Source: Gamsiella multidivaricata (lineage: Eukaryota; Mortierellomycota; Mortierellomycetes; Mortierellales; Mortierellaceae). Taken from it: a stretch of DNA of 64,000 nt. The stretch lies in assembly GCF_025024155.1 (NCBI RefSeq), contig NW_026251729.1, positions 310,001 to 374,000 on the forward strand. Direction: 5' to 3'. Below, piece by piece: positions 1 through 10,948 of this stretch. Numbering within the stretch: position 1 is the stretch's first letter; the number at the start of each line of letters is the position of its first letter. A program made the position numbers and the translations under genes. The notes beneath the pieces are model-generated. The model was not told the origin of the DNA. It searched no databases and saw only the letters and a program-made list of their open reading frames with translations.

Positions 1-1847
1 GCATCTTCCAATGAACTGTCCGCGTAGGGATTGGTGGCGTCGTCGTCGATCCAGGTCTGAGGGCGACTGCGGCCTCTGTCGTGCCGATAGCCGGTGCGAT
101 TCCGTGGTAGAGGGAGAAGAGGTCTTTCTGTGCGGCTTGCTGCAGGCGTTGCCGCTTGACAAGTTCACTGCTGTAGCTACTCCAGGCCTGACTGCTGTTG
201 CTCCAGGTGCCGTTTTCCTGTGAGTTCTTGGCCAGGTTCACCGATCCTGATCCTCCATACGCCAGTACATCTGTCGCGTTAGCTGGCCCCTTTCCAAGGA
301 GCGTGTGAGAAAACTGCAAGAACGACCAATGGAAGAGCGCTGTGAATGTCGAGTAGAACGAAGGATAGTTGATCGAGAGCTGTCCTGTCATCAGCATGAA
401 CTGCGTATAAAAGATGACGTCGAAGAGTCCAGGTGTGTGTACAGAAATGGCCTCAGTGGGCAGACCATAGCTTGCGACTGCGCCCAGGAATCCGTTCCCG
501 ACGGACGCCCTCATGGTCGTTGCCGCAAGACTGATTCCGCCCGAGAGGAAGGCGAGGGCTACGGGCAGATAGCTGATGGCGGTGCTGACACGGGGCATGG
601 TCTGCTCAAGCAGGATGGCCACACATGCGATCGACTGGTTATTGCTGCCAATGATCTGCATGGCCACCATCAGCTCTGCAAATGGTGCGGATTGTGAGAT
701 GTTGAAGCTCTAAGGGATCACGCACGATTGGATGTTAATTTGGGTTAATTTAATCATCAGACAAGTCAGATACCCTGTCTGAGCATTCACTACATTCAAC
801 TCAATTGCGTTTGCAATTCCATCACATACTGTTTGAATAGTGCCTTTTCCCGGCGCTGTTGGACAGCCGCCAACAATCATGCCCCCGTCGGCCATGCATG
901 CAGGTCCCTCGCTCCTGTAGAGCTGTGTCCCCATGATGGTTGTCTGGATTGATGTTCTCCCTAGAGGGCCAAAGACGGTGGTGCGAGAACACATGGTGAG
1001 TACTTTTGCTGGTAGTTAATGCCATCATAGAGGGATGCGATCTCCCAACGATGCGTTAAAAATAAACTTCATGTTAATTTAGGGCCGCCTTAGAGGAAAA
1101 AATGCATCCGTAATCAGAGGAGGGAGGGGACAGGACAAATGCACCCTTTTATGCTGGGCGCTCTTCTAAACGATAAACCCCATTTCGCTACCTCCTCTCC
1201 ATTTGTGTCTTCCTCCTGGCCTGCTTTGGACCTAAGGAGGAGAGTGAAACGAGATGAGGAGGAGTGGTGCCATTGGCTGGTCGCACAGAGATGTCACGCA
1301 CTTGCCCGCTTGCCGCTCGGATCGACACTGACCACTCTGCTATTTCTGTGTGCACGCACTTCCAGGCACAGGCAGATTTGCCTCTGTTCTATAAATAATC
1401 ACCATTCACAACACACGCGCACACACGCGCAAATACGCAGCAGAAACACACAAGCCATGCGCCCTAAACCAACTGGAATGCCCTCCTTGCCGCCATATTA
1501 TTATTTTTATCATCGTCATTATCATTATCATTAGCCGGTGTTGTTTTTCCAATGGTGCGAAAAAGGGGAGTGGATGGTTGCATAGTGTAATTACATTGAC
1601 TGGTGGCCGCTTCAGAATACCCTTGAGCCCAATAGACATTTGTGAAATTGCCCTGAAGCAATAGGCCGATCGAGTTGTTAGTGCGGTCATAGTGAGCAGT
1701 GGCCCTCTCGAGCGCAAAGATAGGGTTTGGACCCGAGCAGTCGGCATAAGGCCATGCCCCCACTGTTTGCACGCAAGTCCAGCTGAGAAGGACGAGAAGG
1801 AACGCTAGAAGACTGGACGTGTGAAGGCGTCGCATTGAAGACGCCAT
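1..1847 (-). CDS. TRP-like (Pkd2/Flc-type) integral membrane protein, partial
   Basis: Multi-exon gene running off the left edge. The first exon starts at 1847 (MASSMRRLH) with a clear signal peptide (hydrophobic LLAFLLVLLSWTCVQTVGA), then a Cys-containing, N-glycosylable luminal segment. Exon 1008..774 carries a second Cys-rich luminal stretch. The intron 773..708 (GTATCTG...TTAGAG) joins in phase to exon 707..1, which codes hydrophobic helices, including VAILLEQTMPR followed by ISYLPVALAFLSGG, and the Tyr-Pro-Ser-Phe-Tyr segment (INYPSFYSTFTALF) typical of the fungal TRP-like/flavin-carrier family. Those proteins sit in the ER or plasma membrane and are linked to calcium, haem/FAD transport or cell-wall stress. 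The link between the first exon (about 1847..1480) and 1008 is unresolved: no donor gives a matching phase, and the gap of about 470 bp is long for this window. The family call is fairly safe; the exact subfamily is not. Confidence 0.72.
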
Positions 1848-3815
1848 GGCTGAGGGACAGCGGAATCTGGTCCGTTGAATGCAGATTCCGGATTCGATGA
1901 GGCGGTTCAATACTGGAAAGTCGGAACCTGTCCAGAGGTGGGTACAGGTGGAGGAGCGAGTTCTATGCGATCGAATCCTGGTTGCCTGTCAAGAGTTATT
2001 ATTTGTATAAGAGGGGCCGCTGAGAGACTGAAGTATTTTAATACAGGGTAATATGGCCTACTGGAGACGAAGAACAGCGAGACCAAAAAAAAAAGGACAA
2101 TGCGCGGAATGAGTAAAAAAAAAAAAAAAAAGAATTGAGAGGAGGAAATGGAATGCGATGGCAGGAGGACAAGGTTTGAAGACCGGAGATGGGGAACCAG
2201 GATCAGGATGCCATGACAATAAAAAGGCGATTTAGGGCCAAGGTGAGGAAGAAAGGGGAGGGGGGGAGGGGGAAGGGACTGCAGACAACAAAGACAACAA
2301 AGGGAATCATGGGTAATAGTAATAATAGGCGCAGAGAGGGACGCCTTCTTTCGGGCTGTGGAGGGCGAAGATGAATTTGATCGGAGTCCGGTTGCTGGCC
2401 CAGGAACACGAAGCGTTTGAACCTTCTAAAGATGAACGTTACCAAGCTACTTATCAAAGAAAGATACGCAAGTCGATTGCGCTCCCAATGGTACCATTTA
2501 TTCCCTCTCGACATGTTCATCTGTATTCTCAAATCCTCGACGGGCACCATAAAAATCCAGAGAGACGCGACAGAAGCAATGGTTTCTCATAAAAGGACGC
2601 ACCAGGCATTACGAGCATAGAAAAAGCCCTACGCCATCCTATGCGGTGTCGACTCATGCGTCTTTGTTATTCGTGGCAGGTGGTTCTGCATGCCTGCACT
2701 TTAGCAATTACTCGTCTGGAAGTATGATATCTCGTCTGACCAAAAAAAAAAAAAAGGAAGCTTGACCTATAGCCCTGCTCGTTCACTCTTGTGTTGGGTT
2801 ATTCCCGTGAATGCTATTAGAGCGAGAGGAAAACATAACGACCCACAATTGTTAGTCTGACCGTGCAAGATTCGTATAGGCATTAATGCTGAGAAGAGTT
2901 GAATGGTTGATTGCCTGAGGTGCTAATGAGATGGAGTTTGTGAATGCGCACTGAGGCAGCTGCACAGTGAGGGAGGCCTTGAAGCCTTGAGAACGCAGCC
3001 TTCATTCATATCATAGTCAGGGCATGTCTGCCATAGGATATAAATGTTAGCAGAGATGGATATATCTGGCACGGTCAACGACTGGTTGTCGTGACCCACA
3101 ATTGCAATGCTCTTTGCGCACCCACCTTTAAAATAGCATGGCCAGATGCACCTCTTTCGATGTATCCAATTCAGTGGTATCAGCTTTGCGACAGAGACAA
3201 GAAGAGGAGTGGCAGTCGAGTGGGCTTTTGTGTCAGCGGCAGCGATCTATTTCGGTTTTTTGCAGAGCGAGTGCTCAGTAGCACTCCCTCCTCACCGCTG
3301 TTTTTATTTTTTATTTTTTATTTTCCCAACGGCCTTTGTGTGTCTTTTTGTCTTTGTCCAGAGTCAGTCCGAGTCTTTTTTTTGCGGCAGGGATCTTTTT
3401 TGTTTTTTGTTATTATTATTTTCTTTGTTTTATTTTCGTTGGCTCAGTTTCATCTGGCCCTCGACTGAGACGAACAAGGTTTGTATTTATTCTAGACCAA
3501 CCAGCCGTTTCCTTTCTTCATCTTCATTCATCATCACTTTCTGAAGGGATCCCCTCCAATAGCCACCCTACCAACAGACTACCATACCCCATACCATCCC
3601 CATCTTTATCTTCACAACCATCTCCATCACCATACCCACACCCATACCCATCTCCATCCCCATCCCCAGCCGCCATCAACATCCGTCCCCATCAGCATCC
3701 ATATTAACGAACCACACCGCACGTTAACGAGAGAAAAGACAAAGAAACACCACACCGCTTTACCTCCCTTTCACACCTCCCTCCCATCCTCCCCCCATCC
3801 TCCCCCTTCTCAATC
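1848..3815. other. intergenic region, no gene seen
   Basis: About 2 kb between the divergent TRP-like gene and the RhoGAP gene. It has A-runs near 2085-2130 and 2741-2754, T-rich stretches at 3300-3440, and a C/T/A-rich leader of CCAT/CCCAT words at 3560-3815 directly before the RhoGAP start. The open frames here are low-complexity and match no protein family I recognise. It probably holds the two promoters. Confidence 0.6.
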
Positions 3816-6800
3816 ATGACCAACAATACCCAACAGCCCATAGCAACCCCAACCTCCCCTTCACTCCCATCCCTACCGGCCTCCGAACCCTCCTCCCTCG
3901 CCACCTCGCCCGCTCTCTCTCAATCCAGCAGCAAATTCAAACCTCAGCCTATCAATATCATCCACAGCAAGAGCCTTGAGCCCCCTCAATCCTCCCCGAG
4001 GAGAGGTTCGATTGCCGCCCATTTGATGCACTTTGCCGCAAAGTCTACCTCGTCGCTTCATCTCCTCTCCAGCTCTGCGCCGGCCCGCAGCGGCCCTGGC
4101 TCGGCCTCGTCTCAGGAAGTCGAGGTCCGGTCTCAGGTCCTCCCTCTTCGCTCCACTTTCTCGAACCCCTTCAAAAAGCTGCAGAATACTTTCCAGGGCA
4201 ACAGCAGTTCCTCCAAGAAGAGTCCCGACCTAGGGGCACTTAAGGCGACAGAGAGGATCGCGTCATCATCATCCTCCGTCAACTCGATGGTCTCGTGGCG
4301 ATCCAAGGGTGCTGAGATCTTTTCGAAGAAGACCTGGGGTCGTTCCCGCAAGAGTAAGTTTGAGAGTGTCTTGGTTCTCTTAATGTTTATTGACCCGCGG
4401 CCTGATGCTAAATGGCAATTAATCAGGGCCCAAATGGAAACGGGCTATTTAATCCCACCAATTGTCCCAAAAGAGGGATGTTTGGACAGGGAGCGATAGA
4501 AAAAGGAACTGTTTGAATAGTCCAACAATTGACATGTTGGCCCAGCGGAAAAGAGAGAGGTGGAGAAAGTCGAAGAGAGAGTTTATTGCCCTTAATGTGT
4601 CCGTGTGTCTATGCGTCCGTGTGTCTATGCGTCCGTGTGTCTGTCTATGCGTCCGTGTGTCTATGAATCCATGGGTCCATACAAGTGTAGTCATCGTCCG
4701 CAATGGTGTTCCCTATCCATCCATTCTTTCGTCCAAGAGACTCTCTTCGCCATAATCGCCGTGGTTGCAGGATATATATTTTATAAATCTCCCCTTTCAT
4801 TTTAACCGCCTTTATTCCCCTGGCCACTAGTCTCTCACTCATCTTCTTGCACTTCCTTTCTTTGTTCCTGATGCATTTGTAACATTTTTAGATTCAGAAC
4901 CAACCTTTGGCGCAAAAGGCATTGCCCAGAGTCCTATCTTTGGGGCCAGCCCCGAGGACGCAGTCCGTATGTCTCACATCCCAGGCACGCCCATGGTCCC
5001 CGCAGTCCTCTACCGCTGTGCTGAATACCTCGAGGCCAAGGGCATTGACGAAGTCGGACTCTATCGGTAAGCAGCTTTCTTTGTTATTGCTGTTTCTATT
5101 CCTGGTCTGTTCTTGTAGACCACACAAGTGCATACACAGCAGCAGATAATGCAATTGGGCTTGTCTGTCTCTTTGGCCGCCTCTCTGTCTTGTTTGGTTG
5201 TCGCTCTTGTTTGTGTTCGCTCTTCTCTTTATTTTCTGTGCTACCACACACGCTATGTTTAATTAGTATAAGGAAAAAATTGAATCTAGAACAGGGAGAT
5301 AAGAATCTAACGAGTGCGAACATGTCCCTTAAAAAAACAGTGTCCCAGGAAGCCATGCGAGTGTACAGAAGCTGAAGAAGATGTTCGACACCGGCAAGGA
5401 TATCAATCTCTTGGCCATGGACGCCATCGATCCCAACGACATTGCTACGCTCCTCAAGCTCTATCTTCGTGAATGTAGGTCCCATTTTATTCGTGCTTCC
5501 TATATTTCTCCGCTATGAACGTGGTTTTTATTTTTTATTTTTATTTACATATACATGCTTATTGTTTGCTTGCTCTATGCCCATAACTTACACGCACACG
5601 CATACACGTCACTTTCATCCTTGAATCTAGTGCCCTCATCTCTCCTTCCCGCCGTCTTTCTGGAGCAGTTCCAGTCCGTGATCTCCACCGACCGCCAGGT
5701 GTGCCACAGCCTACGCGGAATCCTCGTCCGCTTGCCTCGCCCCAACTACGTCATGCTGTCATTCCTGTGCCACCATCTCTCAAGGATTGCCGCCCACTCT
5801 GAAAAGACAAAGATGAATGTCTCGAACCTGGGCGTCGTCTTTGCGCCCACGCTTTCCATCGGCAGCGTCCTTTTTAAGGCGCTGCTCGGTGGCTATTACG
5901 ACACCGCCGACACATTCGAGAACAGAGAGAACGGGCTGAAGCTTGTTTGGGGAGGGCTCTTGCAGGAATGCGACTTCGGCGTTCAGGAATGGCCCGAGGA
6001 TTCTGCGAACCATGCGTATCAGCCCGTGGATCAATCCGCATTACAGTCACCACTCACCCCTGCCCAAGAGATTGTCCAGGCCACGCTCGCTGTCCCTGCC
6101 ATCCCAAGTGAGCCTGCAGTCAGTGAGAGCATACCCCGCGACCTCCCTTGCACTCCTGTCGTCACGCTAGCCACTCCTGAGGAATCTATTTTCATCGCAC
6201 CTGGTACTATCGAGGACGAGGAGGCCAAACTTATGGCGGCGATGCTTTTACGCGAGGAAATGTCGACTAAGCAGCAGGATTATGACGAGACCGTGTCAGA
6301 CGTGTCGAGCTCCTCTGACTCAATCCCATGTACAGATACGACGGCGCTGTCGGCAGTGTCTTCGCCAGGACTGAATGTTAAGGAACATGTATTTGAGGCA
6401 GCGTTCACATCACCCTCCATGACCTTTTCGCCGACGCTGGCATCGACAGCAGCCATCCCATCGTCTGCGACAGATGAGTGCGATAACCTTTCATCACCCC
6501 CGCCCTCTTCCGAATCATCAGCTATACCCGAACTCGACCAGAAGCCTCTGTGTTCGTCTACGCCACTATCATCAGCAGAGGAAACAACGGCGCCTGTAGC
6601 TTCAACAACGGCAACAACAGCGGTCGATGCCACATACCCAACACCTCCCACAATCAATATCATTATTGATTCTGGATCGCTGCTTTTGCCGGAAAGCACC
6701 CCAACATCAGCAAAAGTCCAGCCTGAATTGAAGGTTACGATGGACAAGGCGGAGTACAAGGAGGACGAGAGCGAGGAGGATGAGGAAGAGACAGCCGTTG

Positions 6801-6880
6801 TAGGACCAGAGTTTTCTCCCAAGATCGCGTCGGAGGCACCCCAACTGCCTCCTCTGGAGGGACTCATGATCGCATTGTAA
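3816..6880 (+). CDS. RhoGAP-domain protein (Rho/Rac/Cdc42 GTPase activator)
   Basis: Predicted join 3816..4353, 4892..5066, 5341..5474, 5631..6880: 698 aa with all phases consistent. Residues 1-180 are Ser/Pro-rich and disordered. The RhoGAP fold spans about residues 188-380. The catalytic arginine finger is in GLYRVPGS (Arg238; its codon is split by intron 2), and the second conserved block SNLGVVFAPTL is at about 347-357. The tail from about 390 is acidic and Ser/Thr-rich, with clustered Glu/Asp near the end. RhoGAPs speed GTP hydrolysis by Rho-family GTPases and so control actin and polarity. No PH, BAR, LIM or SH3 domain is visible, so the target GTPase cannot be named. Intron 1 is unusually long (538 nt) and carries a tandem repeat. 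An AATAAA-like signal lies at about 6909. The start is the first ATG after the CT-rich leader. Confidence 0.88.
4599..4666 (+). repeat. 16-bp tandem repeat in RhoGAP intron 1
   Basis: Four consecutive copies of a GTCCGTGTGTCTATGC-type unit: 4599-4614, 4615-4630, 4631-4650 (with a 4-bp GTCT insertion) and 4651-4666 (last base differs). It lies inside the 538-nt intron 4354-4891 and is the likely reason this intron is longer than its neighbours. Confidence 0.9.
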
Positions 6881-7208
6881 AATATCTGTAGGCAATTTTC
6901 TTTTGAAGAATAAAAAACGTATCCAGGGATTATGACACCAAAGGGGCGGATAAAGTCGAATGCGACCAATGGCCCGACATGTGCTCTGCTGAAAGGGCTG
7001 TTCATGTTTCTTGACCGGCCTACTATAGCAAGGGTTTAAAGCAGCTGTGTGACCCTTCCTCCCTTTGGGCTGAGTTCCCCGCCAAATGCGGACACGATCC
7101 AAACGCCATGGGAAAAATAACATGCCGCGTACCCCTCCCCCCACAAATACAACCGCGTGTCCATCTTTGCTCGCTGCCTTCATTTCGCTTCATCCCATTC
7201 GCTGAGCC
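6881..7208. other. intergenic, RhoGAP 3' end and peptidase promoter
   Basis: The 328 bp between two co-directional genes. It begins with a poly(A)-signal-like AATAAAAAA at about 6909 and becomes C-rich before the next start codon. No further feature seen. Confidence 0.5.
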
Positions 7209-10094
7209 ATGTCCGAATCCCCCATCCAACTGCCTGCATCTGCGCAGGACCTTGTCGAGATCACCTCGCACGTGCAGCATATCCTGCGCGCGAGCGGAGA
7301 CGACCTCGTTGCAGTCCCTGCTGCCGAGCGCACTATTGCTACGACTCTGCTGAGGCTCCAGGAGGCTCAAAGCAAGGCTGCTGCTGTGCAGACCCAATGC
7401 ACCTTTCCTGCAATGGTATATCTTTTTTTCAATGGATATGCAAAATGTCTGTGTATTGTTCGTTTTACTGAGGAATACAAAATGGATTTGAAACGTTGGC
7501 GAGAGTAGGTCCATCTCAATAAGGAAGTCCGCGATGCTGCAACAGAGGCCAAGAAGACGCTGCAGAAAGCGTGGTCCGCGTAGGTTTATGTTGCGGCTAA
7601 TTCGAGAAACATAACGAGAGGACGTTCACCTAACGGTCCACGGCTAACTACGCCTTATTTTTTTTTGTTCCCGATACAAAATGCGTATCAATAGTCTCTA
7701 TTCTAGAAGGGTAAGAGATAGCTGACTACTCTCACCACCCGCGAAAAAAAAAAAAAAAGCATACGCTTTGGACGCGCCTGGCTAATGCATCCGTCATATG
7801 GGATTTAATCTAGGACGTATACGCGATCTTGCAGCAGTTGCGGCAGGAACCCGCTGTAGAAAATGCCGACGCCGAAACACAACGCCTGCTCAACCATACC
7901 CTCCGTCTTTTCGAACGCCATGGCGCTGCACTCTCAGTGGAAGATCAGCAAAAGTTGATGCAGATCCGCGCTGAGATCAGCGGCCTGGAACTCGATTTTC
8001 AAAAGGCCCTCAACGAGGACACGACCGACATCTTGCTCACAGCTGAAGAACTCGAGGGTTGCACCAGTTCCTGGCTCTCGGGGCTGACCAAGGCTGAGGA
8101 GGACGGAAAGCAGTATCTCAGGGTTACGATGAAGACACCTGATATCCTAAACGTGGGTAGGAACGCCGCCTTGCCAGAGACACGTAAGCGAGTCGCGGTG
8201 ACCTATCGCAAAGTCTGCACATCAACCAATGGACCCATTTTGGATAGATTGATCCGGCTGCGACATGAGGCGGCGACGCTGTTGGGATACAAGAGCCATG
8301 CGGCCTATCAGCTGGATATTAACATGGCCAAGACTGTGAAGGACGTGGATGAGTTTCTGGATACGATTACGGGTTCGATCTCAGGCAAGCTGAAGAGCGA
8401 CAAGGATACGCTACTGGAGCTGAAACGCGCAGAGTATGAGAGGCGTGGATGGAACAGCGACTTTGATGGCCAGCTGTACTCGTGGGATGTCAGGTATTAC
8501 CAGGAAATCTTGCTCAACGAGCGATATGCAGTTGACAACTCGCTGATCCAAGAGTACTTTGAACTCGAATATGTCAGGGATCAAATTATGAGCGTGTAAG
8601 TCTTCGATGCTGCGCTGGCCTTTTTCTAAAGTCCTTAGCGCCAACGTCCTTGTATGATCTGCAGATCCCCATAGCGACTAACATGAGTGATTCTATTGAC
8701 CCTTCATAGCTATTCCCAAATTTTCCAGCTGAGATTCGAGCAGATCCCTGGCAAGTACTGGGCAGATGATGTGACCTTGTTTGCGGTTTACGACCAAAAG
8801 GCCCAGAACGAGGCCGGTGAAACAGGCAGCAAGGATCCATCTAGGTTCAAGCTCGGATATTTTTACCTTGGTAAGTACATGTGTCCCGTGTTGTTCATGC
8901 TTCACGTTACTGAATGAGGACAAATAATGACAGTTTGCATTTTAATTTCCCTCTATAAAGATCTGTTTCCAAGACCAGGTAATAGCGCAGGGACGAATGT
9001 ATTGATCCATGCCGCTTTGTCAATGTTGCATGTACTTAACTTCATGACTATCTCTTAACAGGAAAATACGCGCATCAGTGTGTGGTTCCACTGCGCCCAA
9101 GCTATCTCGATACCAAGACCGGAGAGCGTGTGCTCCCAGTTGGCAAGTCAGACATCAAATGCGTATACAGACAACGTTGCAAATGACCTCCAAACACTTC
9201 CTTCTGACACCTTTTAGCTGCTTCCTTTTAGCTGTGAATGTAGGCAATCTCTCACGTCCGACCGCAGATCGTCCAGCTTTGCTGAAGCACAGCGAGGCCA
9301 ACACGTTCTTCCACGAGTTTGGGCATGTGTGCCATGCAATGTCCAGCAGGGCCCGCTATTCGTTGTTTAACTTTTCATGGTCCGTAGTGCCCTATCCTAC
9401 ATCTTTGGCCATGGACTTTTTGGAAGTTCCTAGTATCATGCTCGAGAACTGGCTCTGGGAGCCCACTGTGCTAAAGCGACTCGGCAGGTAATGCCACATA
9501 CCCGCTCTTTGTATAGGTTCGCATGAAAATATGGTATGATCGCACTAACGTATTCAGTGACGCTGCCCCATGGACTCTAGACATTACAAAACCAACGAGA
9601 AGCTACCTGACGACCTGATCGCGTCTCTTGTCAAGACACGCAAGGTCCTCAAGGGCCTTCTCTTCTCTCAGCAGATAGCCGTTACAGCGATCGACATGAG
9701 GCTTCATAGTATCGATCCCAGCCAACGCAAGCAATCGATCCCTGAGCTCTGGAAAGAGATGAGCGAGCGCATTGTCGGCGTCAAACTAGAGGACGAACCC
9801 GAGACCAACCCCGCATGTCAGCTGTACCACATTGCGATGGGATACGATGCCGGGTATTATGTCTATGCGTGGTCGGAGATGCATGCCCATGATCTGTACA
9901 CGCGCTTCTTGGATAATTCAGCAACGGATTCACAGGAGAGGACGACTCGGGCGCTGGATAGCGCATTGGGACGAGAGTACTGGGAGAAGGTGTTGGTTCC
10001 CAATGCGACAGTTGAGCCCATTGACCTATTGAAGAGCTTTCTGGGTCGTGAACCCAACCCGCAGGCCTTCCTGCGTTATCTCACAGAGGCGTGA
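7209..10094 (+). CDS. PRD1: M3-family zinc oligopeptidase (saccharolysin/thimet oligopeptidase type)
   Basis: Predicted join of nine exons: 7209..7415, 7509..7579, 7695..7710, 7814..8595, 8710..8870, 8961..8978, 9062..9142, 9232..9487, 9581..10094. Total 701 aa, the usual family size. The zinc-binding HEFGH (473-477) follows LLKHSEANTFF; the downstream ligand Glu lies in DFLEVPS (Glu510); the substrate-binding block GYDAGYYVYAWS is near the C terminus. These enzymes cleave short cytosolic or intermembrane-space peptides late in protein breakdown. No mitochondrial presequence is seen, which argues against the Oct1 type. Oddities: two micro-exons (16 and 18 nt), a GC-AG intron (9143-9231) with donor GCAAGT, and about 8 extra residues between HEFGH and the third zinc ligand. 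The 16-nt exon is the least certain part. The start is the first ATG giving the MSESP N terminus. Confidence 0.85.
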
Positions 10095-10186
10095 GGATAA
10101 ATAAATAAATAAATGAAAATATGTAGTACGATATCGTAATAAACCCTCAATTGCAGCAAATGTGTTGACGTGGGTTTCATAATAAC
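10095..10186. terminator. 3' flank of the M3 peptidase gene
   Basis: Directly after the stop there is a run of overlapping AATA units (10096-10115) that would serve as a polyadenylation signal, then AT-rich sequence up to the dispersed repeat. Confidence 0.4.
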
Positions 10187-10748
10187 CAACCTTAAAAAAA
10201 AGAAAGAAGCACAGGACAGGATCTGCACAACGACTGCGCCCTACTGAGCACAGCAAACAAAAATTTGTGGGCAAATTGCAGGGGTGACGCACACACATAG
10301 TCTGTTGCAACAGCCGTGAAAAACTGCTCCGGCCAGCATTGTATCGATTGTGGGGGTTGAACAGACATGCTGTTGAACCCAGGGTCTTGTTGCTCATTAT
10401 CGGTTAGAGTGAGTGACAGCTAAACAAGATCCTTGCCACCAGTAATGAATGCGAGCTACATTTCTCCATATGCGTCCAAGGTCTTTAGGGAAAAGTTGAT
10501 GTATAGAAGAGTCCGCTGTACCAAAACCGAAAATATCCATAGCTTCAACCACAGTTCTTCAATCCTAACGCTTCAAAGGAAGCGCCACCTCACGAACTGT
10601 TACTGTCCTCGATGGGCTATGTTGTCCTCAGCGAGCTATGCTGTCCATATGTTTGGATGGCAGGACAACAGCTCAGAGATACCTGCAGGGATGTTTGCAA
10701 CTGTTAGTGCTGGAGGAGGAGCAGAAACCACATCAGCAATGCAGTGGA
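10187..10748 (-). repeat. dispersed repeat, copy A (inverted relative to copy B)
   Basis: The reverse complement matches 33581-34164 along its whole length, by eye roughly nine bases in ten, with a short deletion in A where B has GATGCGCAATGC-type sequence. Open frames on both strands are interrupted, or shifted by single-base indels, between the copies, so neither looks coding. It lies between the convergent 3' ends of the M3 peptidase and CHO2. It is probably a relic or non-autonomous transposable element. No terminal repeats or target-site duplications were recognised. Confidence 0.85.
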
Positions 10749-10948
10749 CCATCCTGTCATAGATACATTGCCAGCTCAAAGTTGTCCTAGCCTTGCACGG
10801 CAGCAACTGGCCAATAGCGCTGTAATAAAAATTGGTGGCGCAAAAAGCGCCTGCTGTAAGATCCATTGAGCGACTGTATACGTCTCTGTACTTTAATATA
10901 TCACCTATCTATAGACCTCCTCCTCCTCTCCCCTTCTACAGCGGTAAC

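Noticed and set aside
2203..2550. 115-aa hydrophobic minus-strand frame between the TRP-like and RhoGAP genes
   Set aside because: Low-complexity Leu/Pro stretch from a GA-rich tract, no homology and no promoter logic.
3091..3707. Overlapping 120-130-aa Phe/Ser/Pro-rich plus-strand frames
   Set aside because: T-rich and CCAT-rich leader sequence open in all three frames; not protein-like.
6280..7005. 241-aa minus-strand frame opposite the RhoGAP tail
   Set aside because: Shadow of a Ser/Thr/Asp-rich coding exon; runs past the RhoGAP stop only by chance.
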